Below are positions 8,840 through 18,139 of a stretch of DNA of 64,000 bases, one piece after another. Location: contig CAMWGV010000007.1 in NCBI GenBank assembly GCA_947173945.1, positions 1 to 64,000 on the forward strand. Direction: 5' to 3'. The position numbers and the translations under genes are program-made. The DNA comes from an uncultured Lachnospiraceae bacterium. GTDB lineage: Bacteria; Bacillota; Clostridia; Lachnospirales; Lachnospiraceae. Within the stretch, counting starts at the first letter, position 1, and each line of letters opens with the position of its first letter. The notes beneath the pieces are model-generated. The model was not told the origin of the DNA, made no database searches, and saw nothing but the letters and a program-made list of their open reading frames with translations.

Positions 8840-10369
8840 ATGTCAAACGAAAACCAAAGCTACATTGCCATAGATTTAAAATCATTTTACGCTTCTGTAG
8901 AATGTATGGAACGTGGTCTGAATCCGATGACGACTAACCTTGTCGTTGCCGACGAAAGCCGCACGGAAAAAACAATCTGCCTTGCTGTTTCACCTTCATT
9001 GAAAAGCTACGGCATCCCTGGGCGTCCAAGATTATTTGAGGTTATTCAAAAGGTTAATGCCGCCAATTCCCAAAGAAAACGAAATGCACCAAATCGCAAA
9101 TTCATAGGTACGTCCAGTGATGCAACAGTGCTTGATTCTTCTCCTGAATATGCAATAGACTATATCGTCGCATCCCCACGAATGGCGAAATATATGGAGG
9201 TCAGCACGCAGATTTACAATGTATACCTAAAATATATTGCACCTGAGGATATACATGTTTATTCCGTTGACGAAGTGTTTATTGATGCAACCCACTATTT
9301 AAACACGTATCAGATGACAGCACACGAGCTGGCAATGACGATGATTAAGGATGTCCTGAAAACAACGGGTATAACAGCAACATCCGGAATAGGCACCAAT
9401 CTCTATTTATGCAAGATAGCAATGGATATTGTGGCAAAGCATATGGATGCGGATAAGGATGGTGTGCGTATTGCTGAGCTTGACGAAATGTCCTACCGAA
9501 AACTTTTATGGGGACACAGACCTATAACCGACTTCTGGAGAGTTGGCAGAGGTTACGCAAAGAAGCTGGAAGCTGCAGGACTTTACACAATGGGCGACAT
9601 TGCAAAATGCTCTCTCGGCAGTGCTGAAGATTATTACAACGAAGATTTGCTCTATAAAATGTTCGGAATTAATGCAGAGCTTCTGATTGACCATGCATGG
9701 GGATGGGAGCCGTGCCGGATTTCCGATATTAAAACATATAAGCCTGATACTAACAGCATATGTTCCGGTCAGGTTCTTCAATATCCATATACATTTGACA
9801 AAGCAAAAATTGTGGTGCGTGAAATGACGGACGCTCTTGCTCTTGATTTACTGGATAAACGACTTGTAACGAACCAGCTTGTACTGACAGTAGGCTATGA
9901 CAGAGAGAACCTTTCCGACCCGGAACGAAGAAAGCAGTATCAGGGAGAAATTACAAAAGACCGCTATGGACGCAGTATTCCAAAGCATGCACACGGAACA
10001 GAAAATCTTAAAAGGCAGACCTCATCCTCCTCTATGCTTCTTGAAGCCGTCACGAAGCTGTACGACCACATTGTTGACAAAAACCTGCTTATAAGAAGAA
10101 TTACATTAACTGCAAATAAAGTGGTAGATGAAACCTCAGTCACAATAAAAGAAAGCTATGAGCAGCTTGATTTATTTACAGATTATGAAATGCTGGAAAA
10201 GAAAAAAGCACAGGAAGATGCAGAACTGGAAAAGGAGCGACATTTACAGGAAGCTCTGCTTAATATCAAGAAAAAATACGGCAAAAATGCCATTTTGAAA
10301 GGTACAAGCTACACAGAGGGTGCAACTGCCAAGGACCGAAACGCACAGATTGGAGGGCACAAGGCATGA
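8840..10369 (+). CDS. Y-family DNA polymerase (UmuC/DinB-like)
   Basis: The protein of about 509 residues is a translesion polymerase. The palm motifs are clear: AIDLKSFYASVE at the N-terminus (first metal-binding Asp) and SVDEVFID near residue 140 (the DE pair). A helix-hairpin-helix thumb region follows (GRGYAKKLEAAGLYTMGDIAKC) and then the little-finger domain. GAGG is best spaced for the ATG at 8840 rather than the one at 8834. This long form with a charged C-terminal tail is the type often paired with a YolD-like small protein in Firmicutes, as here: the next gene overlaps by four bases. It would make error-prone bypass synthesis in the cytoplasm. No LexA box was seen upstream. Confidence 0.9.
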   Translation: MSNENQSYIAIDLKSFYASVECMERGLNPMTTNLVVADESRTEKTICLAVSPSLKSYGIPGRPRLFEVIQKVNAANSQRKRNAPNRKFIGTSSDATVLDSSPEYAIDYIVASPRMAKYMEVSTQIYNVYLKYIAPEDIHVYSVDEVFIDATHYLNTYQMTAHELAMTMIKDVLKTTGITATSGIGTNLYLCKIAMDIVAKHMDADKDGVRIAELDEMSYRKLLWGHRPITDFWRVGRGYAKKLEAAGLYTMGDIAKCSLGSAEDYYNEDLLYKMFGINAELLIDHAWGWEPCRISDIKTYKPDTNSICSGQVLQYPYTFDKAKIVVREMTDALALDLLDKRLVTNQLVLTVGYDRENLSDPERRKQYQGEITKDRYGRSIPKHAHGTENLKRQTSSSSMLLEAVTKLYDHIVDKNLLIRRITLTANKVVDETSVTIKESYEQLDLFTDYEMLEKKKAQEDAELEKERHLQEALLNIKKKYGKNAILKGTSYTEGATAKDRNAQIGGHKA

Positions 10370-10554
10370 CAAGCAAAAATAATATACACAACTATGACGA
10401 TATCATCCATCTTCCCCATCATCAATCGAAAACCAGACCTCATATGTCCATATATGACCGTGCCGCCCAATTTTCTCCGTTTTCAGCACTTACAGGGTAT
10501 GATGATGTCCTAAAGGATGCCGCAAAGCAAAACGAAGAATATATGGACAACTAA
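10366..10554 (+). CDS. YolD-like small protein, possibly C-terminally truncated
   Basis: The start overlaps the polymerase stop (ATGA), so the two are translationally coupled. The 62 residues include DIIHLPHHQSKTRPHMSIYDRAAQFSPFSALTGYDD, the conserved N-terminal block of the YolD-like partner of Y-family polymerases. Relatives that I know are usually around 100 residues or more, so this copy looks short. It stops directly at the edge of the large composite hairpin that starts at about 10553, so the missing C-terminal half may have been lost when that element arrived. That link is inference; a naturally short version is possible. Confidence 0.72.
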   Translation: MTSKNNIHNYDDIIHLPHHQSKTRPHMSIYDRAAQFSPFSALTGYDDVLKDAAKQNEEYMDN

Positions 10555-10942
10555 AGGGGCTTCTCACTAAAATTTAAGTTGTATGGCTTACCCACCGCAG
10601 TCACATACTGCTATACACATAAAACACGCTTTCGCTCGTCTCCGACGTAACGGTACTAAGAGCTTGGATTTCAGTTGCATAGACGCATGCATGTAAAACC
10701 GTTTGAAGACGTCGGTACTTAAATTGCCGGTGTAAGATTCCTTGATATGGAAATATCTTAAACCGGCAATTTTTAGTACCGCTACGTCGGAGACGAGCGA
10801 AAGCGTGTTTTTATATGCATGCGTCTATGCAACTGAAATTCAAACTCAAGTACCGACGTCTTCAAACGGTTTTTTGTGTATAGCAGCATGTGACTGCGGT
10901 GGGCAAGCCATTCAACTCAAATCTTAATGTGACTGCCCTTTT
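10553..10942. repeat. Nested composite hairpin element (~390 nt)
   Basis: The interval between the converging YolD-like and proS genes is one large palindromic structure. Outer arms (10553-10618 and 10876-10940) pair over about 55 positions, including GGCTTACCCACCGCAGTCAC against its near-exact reverse complement, and their ends (AAAGGGGC / GCCCTTTTT) look like a terminator stem. Inside, in order, lie X (10621-10656), Y (10658-10697), Z (10697-10720), a central 20-bp hairpin C (10721-10773), X' (10775-10811), Y' (10812-10847) and Z' (10848-10875), where primes mark reverse complements. The order X-Y-Z-C-X'-Y'-Z' is not a simple palindrome: Z-C-X' is one unit on the plus strand, set in the Y/Y' stem, which is itself the apical stem of a second unit on the minus strand. 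The same core recurs at 49585-49740. No transposase is nearby. Confidence 0.8.
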
Positions 10943-12378
10943 TAGTATGCTTTTCCAAAGTAAACCATTTTCTTGGCAGGCTTACCACAGTGAACACAAA
11001 CCTCTGAAAGGCTTTCCTGATTAAATGGCATACATCTAGTTGTGGCTCCTGTCTCATCTTTAATAGCTGTCTCACATTCTTCTTCTTCACACCACATAGC
11101 TTTTATAAAGCCTTGTTTGTTTTCCAGTATATCAGTAAACTCTTCCCAGCTTGTTGCAGTACGGGTATTTTCGTCACGATGCTTTTTTGCACGTTCAAAC
11201 ATATCACTTTGCATCGCTTCCAGAATTTCATTTACTTTTGCAGAAAGTTCATCAAAGGAAACTACCGTTTTCTCTCTTGTATCTCTTCTTACAATAACTG
11301 CCTGTCCTGCTTCAATATCCTTAGGTCCGACTTCAACTCTTAATGGTATTCCTCTCATTTCCTGTTCAGCAAACTTAAAGCCCGGATTTTTATCTGAGGC
11401 ATCAACCTTTACACGAACAGATGCCGATAATATTTTTCTAAGCTCCTCCGCCTTTTCAAGCACACCCTCTTTTTTCTGCATAATTGGTACAATCATCACC
11501 TGCGTAGGTGCAATTTTCGGAGGAAGTACAAGCCCGCTGTCATCTCCGTGAACCATAATAATAGCCCCGATAAGCCTTGTTGTCATTCCCCACGATGTCT
11601 GGTGAACATACTGAAGCTTATTTTCCTTGTCCGTGTATTGAATATCAAATGCTTTCGCAAAGCCATCCCCAAAATTATGGCTTGTTCCTGACTGAAGTGC
11701 TTTTCCGTCATGCATAAGCGCCTCTATCGTATAGGTTGCCTCCGCTCCCGCAAATTTTTCTTTATCAGTCTTCTTTCCCTTTATTACAGGCATGGCAAGA
11801 ACCTCTTCACAGAAATCAGCATATACATTCAACATCTGTATCGTTCTCTCCTCTGCCTCATCAGCAGTAGCATGAGCCGTATGACCCTCCTGCCATAAAA
11901 ACTCTCTGGAGCGTAGAAAAGGTCTGGTCTCCTTTTCCCACCTGACAACGGAGCACCACTGGTTATAAACCTTTGGCAAATCCCTGTATGACTGGATTTC
12001 TTTACTGTAAAAATCACAGAACAATGTTTCCGATGTAGGTCTTACACACATTCTCTCCTGAAGGGGATTAAGACCTCCATGCGTTACCCATGCAACCTCC
12101 GGTGCAAACCCCTCAACATGATCCTTTTCTTTCTGAAGAAGGCTTTCCGGTATAAACATAGGAAGATATACGTTCTCAACACCAGTCGCCTTAAAACGCT
12201 CATCAAGCTGCTTTTGTATCAGCTCCCATATGGCATATCCTGCCGGTTTCAAAACCATACATCCTTTAACACTTGTATAATCTATAAGTCCCGCCTTGGT
12301 AACCACATCCGTATACCATTGTGGGAAATCCTCCTCCATGGAAGTTATTTGCTCTACTAACTTTTTTTCCTTAGCCAT
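10942..12378 (-). CDS. proS: Prolyl-tRNA synthetase (short, archaeal/eukaryotic-like type)
   Basis: At 478 residues, without the editing insertion of the long bacterial form, this is the ProS type 3 class II synthetase that charges tRNA-Pro. Visible motifs include the class II motif 2 region [19 protein letters not shown] and [16 protein letters not shown], motif 3 [19 protein letters not shown], and a C-terminal region with paired cysteines ([25 protein letters not shown]) that probably binds zinc, as in archaeal-like ProRS. AGGAG precedes the ATG at 12378. The gene ends within the giant hairpin that probably terminates it. Confidence 0.95.
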   Translation of the reverse strand: MAKEKKLVEQITSMEEDFPQWYTDVVTKAGLIDYTSVKGCMVLKPAGYAIWELIQKQLDERFKATGVENVYLPMFIPESLLQKEKDHVEGFAPEVAWVTHGGLNPLQERMCVRPTSETLFCDFYSKEIQSYRDLPKVYNQWCSVVRWEKETRPFLRSREFLWQEGHTAHATADEAEERTIQMLNVYADFCEEVLAMPVIKGKKTDKEKFAGAEATYTIEALMHDGKALQSGTSHNFGDGFAKAFDIQYTDKENKLQYVHQTSWGMTTRLIGAIIMVHGDDSGLVLPPKIAPTQVMIVPIMQKKEGVLEKAEELRKILSASVRVKVDASDKNPGFKFAEQEMRGIPLRVEVGPKDIEAGQAVIVRRDTREKTVVSFDELSAKVNEILEAMQSDMFERAKKHRDENTRTATSWEEFTDILENKQGFIKAMWCEEEECETAIKDETGATTRCMPFNQESLSEVCVHCGKPAKKMVYFGKAY

Positions 12379-12451
12379 TATTTTTCTCCTATATTAAAAA
12401 TTCAATAAAATTTCTTTCTTATATTATCGTAATTTCTCTTTATAATCCACC

Positions 12452-13153
12452 TTAAAACTCGTCAAGCTCAATTACATCAAAGGCTCCACCCACAGGCTCA
12501 TTTTTAAAAACCATGTGCTCCCCTGTTACAGGATGCTCAAGTTCAATTCTTGAGGAGTGTAATCCTATCTCTCTATATATTCGCTTGGTTTTTGCGAACT
12601 TGGGATTATATTTTGTATCACCCCAAATGCCGCAACCTCTTGATGCAAGCTGTGCCCTTATCTGATGATGTCTGCCGGTTCCAAGCTCAATCAGCACATA
12701 TGACAAAATTCCGTCATCCGTCTCCATAACATCCAATACCTCGTAATAAAGTACAGCCTTCTTGGCACCCTTATCACCTTTATTTGCAATTACAGTTTTG
12801 TTTGTTTTGGGATCATGTGCAAGGAAGTCAACCAGTTCTCCTTCTTCATCCGGTAACTCTCCTGTTATTATTGCCTGATAAAACTTAACCATAGTACCAT
12901 CCGATACCTGAGCACTAAGCTTTGCTGCCGCCTCAGGTGTCCTTGCAAATACCATAACACCCCCTACGGGTCGGTCAAGCCTATGTACCGCAGCAAGATA
13001 TGGTTCCTCATCAGACTTACTGTTATCAAATATATAATTTTTGAGCAATGTCAGCATGTCCTCATCATTCGATTTATCTCTCTGGGCAGGTACACCACAG
13101 GGCTTTACACATACGAGCATTGCTTCATCTTCATAAAGAATATCCAGTTTCAT
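12452..13153 (-). CDS. RluA-family pseudouridine synthase
   Basis: The 233-residue protein has the catalytic block AAVHRLDRPVGGVMVFA near residue 57-73, where the Asp of HRLDRPVGG is the nucleophile of the family. The later GTGRHHQIRAQLASRGCGIWGD is also diagnostic. It lacks an N-terminal S4 domain, so it is the short RluA/TruC-like form that modifies uridines in rRNA or tRNA. The exact target cannot be predicted. It lies 73 bases upstream of proS on the same strand, consistent with a translation-related group. Confidence 0.88.
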   Translation of the reverse strand: MKLDILYEDEAMLVCVKPCGVPAQRDKSNDEDMLTLLKNYIFDNSKSDEEPYLAAVHRLDRPVGGVMVFARTPEAAAKLSAQVSDGTMVKFYQAIITGELPDEEGELVDFLAHDPKTNKTVIANKGDKGAKKAVLYYEVLDVMETDDGILSYVLIELGTGRHHQIRAQLASRGCGIWGDTKYNPKFAKTKRIYREIGLHSSRIELEHPVTGEHMVFKNEPVGGAFDVIELDEF

Positions 13154-13240
13154 TTTCTCAGCATCCCACTTCTAATCTAAATATTTATGTAGTATGTATC
13201 AGACACTAGTATACTCAATTCCATTTATATTTTCAACTAA

Positions 13241-13957
13241 TTAATGCCTTTTCCTTCCAAATAATCTTTTACTTTTTGTTGCTGCAACCTCCTCATTTGC
13301 CCGTTGAATCTGCCTTAAACACTCGTCCAGTTTTCTGAACCTCGCTTCCTCACGTTCCTCCTTCTCTCTCATTATGATGTCCATTTGCTTCATTACATCC
13401 TCTGTTATTTCTGACTTGATGGTATTTGTCAGGACACCTTTGTTCTCCCTGAATGCATTCGCAACCATTCTGTTCATCAACGTTTGCATCTGTGCAATTT
13501 TAAAATCTACAATATTATCCTGCGTGTCTGTAGAAAGCTCACTGCCGGTTGATATCTCCGAATTTTTTTCTTCCTTATAATTTTCCGTTTGAGCATTTTC
13601 AATGGTATTCTCTTTATCGCTATTAAGGTTACCTTTTTCCTCTGATTTATCATTTATATGTGTATCTTTACTAGTTTCAACCGTTTTATTATCATCCTCA
13701 GGTACAGTTCCCTCATTGCTGATATTTTCTGTTTTTTTTCTTGCTTTCTCAATAGATTTTTTTATATCCTTCAGAGGTACTCCATCTGCTCTGAGCCGCT
13801 TTATTTCGCTAAACATCCGCAAATCCTTTTCCTCATAATAACGATGTCCCATACTATTTCTCTTTATTTCAAGTCCAAGTTCCTCCTCCCAATATCTAAG
13901 TACATGAGCTTCAATTCCCAGCCTTTTTGTGGCGTCCTTTATCATAAAATTATCCAT
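13241..13957 (-). CDS. MerR-like DNA-binding protein with coiled-coil tail
   Basis: I choose the ATG at 13957 (MDNFMIKDATKRLG), behind AAGGGGG, over longer in-frame starts. Residues 3-75 form a MerR-type winged helix (MIKDATKRLGIEAHVLRYWEEELGL...). The middle is a charged, poorly ordered linker of about 75 residues, and the last ~80 residues are a predicted helical/coiled-coil segment ending in KRLFGRKRH. This layout resembles RacA or chromosome-anchoring type MerR-like proteins of Firmicutes, but I cannot prove that role. The gene sits 87 bases upstream of the pseudouridine synthase. Confidence 0.75.
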   Translation of the reverse strand: MDNFMIKDATKRLGIEAHVLRYWEEELGLEIKRNSMGHRYYEEKDLRMFSEIKRLRADGVPLKDIKKSIEKARKKTENISNEGTVPEDDNKTVETSKDTHINDKSEEKGNLNSDKENTIENAQTENYKEEKNSEISTGSELSTDTQDNIVDFKIAQMQTLMNRMVANAFRENKGVLTNTIKSEITEDVMKQMDIIMREKEEREEARFRKLDECLRQIQRANEEVAATKSKRLFGRKRH

Positions 13958-14130
13958 GTACATCCCCCTTTTCAAAATTATATTGTATGCGACATATTTT
14001 ACCATAACAAGCCTTTCAGGCAGTCCTTAATCGTCCGCCAAATAAATCACATTTTCTACTTTATTAGACCATCCATCATTTGTTTTTTTCCCAAAAATGT
14101 ATATACTATATTTAAAATGGCATTTTATCA

Positions 14131-14184
14131 ATTGACAGCCTTTCTTTCCGTGTGTATAATCACAATGACAAGAATAGTTGTCAT
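14131..14184 (+). promoter_or_regulatory. Consensus sigma-A promoter with downstream inverted repeat
   Basis: TTGACA (14131-14136), a 17-base spacer and TATAAT (14154-14159) form a perfect promoter for the DUF885 lipoprotein. Just past the expected start of transcription lies AATGACAA-gaatag-TTGTCATT (14163-14184), an exact 8-bp inverted repeat that could be a repressor operator or a 5' hairpin. Confidence 0.8.
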
Positions 14185-14207
14185 TATGCTTTAAGAAGGA
14201 GGCTATT

Positions 14208-16094
14208 ATGTTTAGTTTTAACAAGAAAAAAATCATATCTATCTTACTTGTTTCAGCCATGATGCTGTCACTTGTTGGATGTGGAAAAAAAGACGACACG
14301 ACAGATAGCGGAGATACTACCTCTACAGTCGCTGATTCTCAGATAATTTCCACTGGTACAGATCCAGTGCCGGATGTAGAATATATCGAGGCAAAGGAAA
14401 CCCCAGATTCTGAGGAAGCTTTAGCTGAGCAGCAAAAATTTGAGGATTATCTTGCCAAAAATTTTGAAGATAGTGTAACTGAGGACACGGTAACTCTCCA
14501 TTACTCTATTGCCCATCCTGAAAAAATGAATATTGAAGCTCCTGAAGTAACATATGGAGACGTTGACATTACTGAGGAAGGGTTAGCCAAAGAGGAACAG
14601 GAAACAAAGGATACCATTGCTGAGCTCGAAGCAATTAATTATGACCTGCTCACGACTGACCAAAAGTTCACATATAATATACTTATGGAATATCTTCAAA
14701 CCTCTATGCTCTCATACAAAAATCCATATTTATACGAACCTTTTGCGTACACCAGTGGTATACAATCCAACCTTCCTATCACAATGTCTGAATATAAATT
14801 TTATGACAAAGAGGATGTGGATGACTACATTAAGCTTTTGGAAATAATGCCTGATTACATTTCGCCATTACTTGAATTTGAACAGATAAAATCTGACAAG
14901 GGATTATTTATGTCAAGCCATTCTGCCAGCGAAGTGATAAGACAGTGTAATGAGTTCATTGCCGACCCTGAAAAAAATCTTTTAATAGAAACCTTTAATG
15001 ACCGTATTGGTGATGTGGAAGGTCTCTCCGATGAAGATATAGAAAACTACAAACAGGCAAATCACGATGCAGTTATAAACAAGGTTATTCCAACATACAA
15101 GGAAATCATTTCAAAATTTGAGGAGCTCCAAAATACAGGTAAAAACGATATGGGCTTGTGCAACCTTGATGGTGGTAAAGAATATTATGAGTATCTCCTC
15201 AAATCAAAGGTAGGAACAACCCATACTGCTGATGAAATATGCACTCTACTGGATGAACGTATTGCTTCCACGATGGAAGAGTTGACAACGCTTGCTATGG
15301 GAAATTATGAAGATATCATGTCATACTATGATGAATACGAAAGCTTTTACAGCGATGTTGAACCAAAGGAAACCATTGAATTTTTTGAGGATGCATTTTC
15401 CAAAAGCTTCCCGAAAATTCCGGAAATTGACTTCACCGTAACACCTGTACACGAGTCTCTTGTAGATATGGTAAGCCCTGCATTTTACATGACTCCGCCT
15501 ATGGATGCTTACGATGAAAATGTTATCCATACCAATATGGGAAGCAAGGGTGCCGGAGCATTATGGAGCACACTTGCACACGAAGGTGTTCCGGGACATA
15601 TGTACCAGTTTGTTTATTTCCTTTCCAGCAATCCTACGCCGCTGCGTACATTACTTAACTTTAACGGCTATCAGGAGGGTTGGGCATCCTATGTTGAAAT
15701 GATGTCATTTGACTATTATGACTTCAGCAAGGATACCTATGCGGAAATAGAACGATTTAACACGAAGCTGAACCTTCTTCTTTCTGCCAGAATTGACATT
15801 GGTGTTAACTATGAAGGCTGGACCCTTGAGGAAACTGCTGATTTCTTAAACAATAATGGTTTCGACGGAAGTGCTGCACAGGACATTATAGACTATGTTG
15901 TTGCTGAGCCTTGTAATTATCAAATGTATTGTACCGGCTGGCTTGAATTCCAGTTGCTTCGTGAAATGGCAGAGACCGAATTAGGAGAAAGGTTTAATGA
16001 GAAAAACTTCCATCAGGTTGTTCTTGATGCAGGTCCATGCCAGTTTAAATATGTAAAAGAAAAAGTTCAAAAATATATAGACGCTACAAAATAA
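14208..16094 (+). CDS. DUF885 lipoprotein, putative zinc metallopeptidase
   Basis: The start at 14208 is set by GAAGGAGGC. The 628-residue product has a lipoprotein signal (MLSLVGC), an acidic linker and a DUF885 catalytic region. The zinc-site motif HEGVPGH is near residues 457-463, within STLAHEGVPGHMYQF, and a downstream GYQEGWASYVE supplies the family's third-ligand region. DUF885 members are gluzincin-like, membrane-attached peptidases whose substrates are mostly unknown. Being lipid-anchored, it would act outside the membrane, perhaps on peptides for uptake. The gene stands alone between a consensus promoter and a strong hairpin. Confidence 0.87.
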   Translation: MFSFNKKKIISILLVSAMMLSLVGCGKKDDTTDSGDTTSTVADSQIISTGTDPVPDVEYIEAKETPDSEEALAEQQKFEDYLAKNFEDSVTEDTVTLHYSIAHPEKMNIEAPEVTYGDVDITEEGLAKEEQETKDTIAELEAINYDLLTTDQKFTYNILMEYLQTSMLSYKNPYLYEPFAYTSGIQSNLPITMSEYKFYDKEDVDDYIKLLEIMPDYISPLLEFEQIKSDKGLFMSSHSASEVIRQCNEFIADPEKNLLIETFNDRIGDVEGLSDEDIENYKQANHDAVINKVIPTYKEIISKFEELQNTGKNDMGLCNLDGGKEYYEYLLKSKVGTTHTADEICTLLDERIASTMEELTTLAMGNYEDIMSYYDEYESFYSDVEPKETIEFFEDAFSKSFPKIPEIDFTVTPVHESLVDMVSPAFYMTPPMDAYDENVIHTNMGSKGAGALWSTLAHEGVPGHMYQFVYFLSSNPTPLRTLLNFNGYQEGWASYVEMMSFDYYDFSKDTYAEIERFNTKLNLLLSARIDIGVNYEGWTLEETADFLNNNGFDGSAAQDIIDYVVAEPCNYQMYCTGWLEFQLLREMAETELGERFNEKNFHQVVLDAGPCQFKYVKEKVQKYIDATK

Positions 16095-16116
16095 ATATAC
16101 GGATTTTACAATATAT

Positions 16117-16158
16117 GTGCCAATTTAATTTGCTGATTTATACAAATTAAATTGGCAC
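16117..16158. terminator. Perfect 16-bp hairpin between DUF885 gene and pckA
   Basis: GTGCCAATTTAATTTG (16117-16132) pairs exactly with 16143-16158 across a 10-base loop. It lacks a clear T-run on either strand. It may terminate the upstream transcript or act on the pckA promoter eight bases further on. Confidence 0.55.
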
Positions 16159-16165
16159 AAAAATA

Positions 16166-16194
16166 TTGACTTATCCCAATCTTGCTTATATACT
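16166..16194 (+). promoter_or_regulatory. pckA promoter
   Basis: TTGACT (16166-16171), 17 bases, TATACT (16189-16194). The leader before the ATG at 16256 is AT-rich and ends in AGGAGGAAA. Confidence 0.75.
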
Positions 16195-16255
16195 TATGTT
16201 GGTTAACTTTTTAATGTTAATAATTAAATAAAAATAAATTTTAGGAGGAAAAGTA

Positions 16256-17992
16256 ATGTCAACAAAAGCAAATTACAAACTTGATGAAATTGGTGCAGGT
16301 AAAGTTGGCTTTCCAAGAACAGGTGAAGCCGTAACAAATACTCGTGCCATCATCGAAGCAGCTTACTATGGAAATAATGTAGTAAAGGTAAACACCTTAA
16401 AGGAAGCTTACAACCTTGCAAAAAACTCACCTGGAACTATCGTAACAGATATGCCTGTATACAGAGGTGAGGAATTTGGTCTTGATGCTGATGCAAAGGT
16501 TTTATTATTTAACGATGGTGCAGTTACTGGCCGTTACGCAGCAGCCCGCCGTATAAAGGGTGAGCCTGGTGTAGATGCTGGCAAACTTGATAAGGTTGTT
16601 ATGGATGCCATATACAAATCACGCTTTAAGAAGCTTTATCATGCAACTTGTTTCGTTGGTCTTGACCCTGAATTTATGGCTAAGGCACATCTTCTTATTC
16701 CAGAAGGTGAGGAAAACCTTCTTTACAACTGGATGTTAAACTTCCAGTACATGTCAGATGAGTATGTTAAGATGTACAAAAACTCCAAGCCAATCGCTGA
16801 TGGTAAGGAGCCTGATATATACATATTCTCAGACCCACAGTGGGTACCAACTGAGAGTCCTGATGTTGATTACAGTTGCTTAAGTGACCCACTTACACTT
16901 TGTTACTTCGATACAGACCAGAACTGTGCTGCTATTCTTGGTATGAAGTACTTTGGAGAGCACAAAAAGGGAACTCTTACAATGGCATGGGCACTTGCAA
17001 ACAGAAATGGTTATGCTTCCTGTCATGGTGGACAGAAGGAATACTCACTGGAAGGCGGTAAGAAGTTCGTTGCATCTGTTTATGGTCTTTCAGGTTCAGG
17101 TAAATCAACTCTTACTCATGCTAAGCATGATGGAAAATATGATGCATTTGGTGGAATCAAGGTACTTCATGATGATGCATTTATTATTAACTCAGATACA
17201 TGTGCTTCCATAGCACTTGAGCCTACTTATTTTGACAAGACTGCTGATTATCCTACAGGATGTCCTGATAACCAGTACCTGCTTACAGTTCAGAACTGTT
17301 CAGCAACTATGGATGAGGATGGAAAAATCCAGCTTGTTACAGAAGATATCAGAAATGGTAATGGTCGTGCAATCAAGTCAAAGCTTTGGTCACCAAACCG
17401 TGTAGATAAGATTGATGCTCCTGTAAATGCAATTTTCTGGATTATGAAGGACCCAACAATCCCACCTGTAATTAAACTTAAGGGTTCCGCACTTGCATCT
17501 GTTATGGGTGCTACACTTGCAACTAAGACTTCAACAGCTGAGCGTGTTGCTGCCGGTACTGATATGAATGCACTTCGTATCGTTCCTTACGCTAACCCAT
17601 TCAGAACTTATCCACTTGTTAATGACTACGTTAAGTTCAAGAAGCTTGTTGAGGAAAAGAACGTAGATTGCTACATTGTCAATACAGGTGACTTCATGGG
17701 AACTAAGTGTAAGCCTGCTGATACTCTTGGAATTCTTGAGACAATTGTTGAAGGTAAAGCTACATTTGAGAAGTGGGGTCCATTTGAGGATATCGAGATT
17801 ATGTACGACTGGTCAGGCAAGACTGCTGACTTTAAGCCAAATCTTGATGATGCTGAGTACAGAGCTGCTCTTAAGTCAGCAATGCAGAATCGTGTAGATG
17901 CTGTAGAAGGCTTCGCAACTAAGAAGGAAGGCTATGACAAGCTTCCTGATGAAGCACTTGAGGCTCTTAAGAAGTTAGTAAATGCACTTTAA
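16256..17992 (+). CDS. pckA: Phosphoenolpyruvate carboxykinase (ATP)
   Basis: The 578-residue enzyme interconverts oxaloacetate and ATP with PEP, CO2 and ADP. The P-loop GLSGSGKST is at about residues 277-285, and the second kinase motif around IKVLHDDAFIIN carries the metal-binding Asp pair. The length is somewhat longer than the usual ~530-540 residues. In anaerobic gut and rumen Clostridia this enzyme often runs in the carboxylating direction, making ATP from PEP; that direction is inference. Codon usage is strongly biased to a few codons (AAG, GGT, CTT, GCT), more so than in neighbours, which suggests high expression. It has its own promoter and terminator. Confidence 0.95.
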   Translation: MSTKANYKLDEIGAGKVGFPRTGEAVTNTRAIIEAAYYGNNVVKVNTLKEAYNLAKNSPGTIVTDMPVYRGEEFGLDADAKVLLFNDGAVTGRYAAARRIKGEPGVDAGKLDKVVMDAIYKSRFKKLYHATCFVGLDPEFMAKAHLLIPEGEENLLYNWMLNFQYMSDEYVKMYKNSKPIADGKEPDIYIFSDPQWVPTESPDVDYSCLSDPLTLCYFDTDQNCAAILGMKYFGEHKKGTLTMAWALANRNGYASCHGGQKEYSLEGGKKFVASVYGLSGSGKSTLTHAKHDGKYDAFGGIKVLHDDAFIINSDTCASIALEPTYFDKTADYPTGCPDNQYLLTVQNCSATMDEDGKIQLVTEDIRNGNGRAIKSKLWSPNRVDKIDAPVNAIFWIMKDPTIPPVIKLKGSALASVMGATLATKTSTAERVAAGTDMNALRIVPYANPFRTYPLVNDYVKFKKLVEEKNVDCYIVNTGDFMGTKCKPADTLGILETIVEGKATFEKWGPFEDIEIMYDWSGKTADFKPNLDDAEYRAALKSAMQNRVDAVEGFATKKEGYDKLPDEALEALKKLVNAL

Positions 17993-18021
17993 TTAGTACA
18001 TTAACGATAATTAAATTAAAG

Positions 18022-18058
18022 AAACTGCAGTGTTATATGCACTGCAGTTTTTATTTTA
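18022..18058 (+). terminator. pckA terminator
   Basis: AAACTGCAGTG (18022-18032) pairs exactly with CACTGCAGTTT (18040-18050), followed by TTATTTT. Confidence 0.85.
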
Positions 18059-18081
18059 AGTTCTAATAAATAAGCACTAAA

Positions 18082-18112
18082 AATTGCCTGTACAATTCCT
18101 GTACAGGCAATT
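18082..18112 (-). terminator. Terminator of the hybrid histidine kinase gene
   Basis: A perfect 12-bp stem (AATTGCCTGTAC with its complement) has a 7-base loop and, on the minus strand, runs into TTTTTAG. Confidence 0.8.
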
Positions 18113-18139
18113 CAAATACACTTCTTATAATGTTTTATA

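Noticed and set aside
10742-10927. A 61-codon open frame inside the nested hairpin
   Set aside because: It runs through the inverted-repeat arms, has no ribosome site and its sequence is explained by the repeat structure.
10553-10942. Insertion sequence or IS-derived MITE with a recognisable transposase
   Set aside because: No transposase-like frame is present here or at 49.6 kb, and I see no short target-site duplication flanking the arms.
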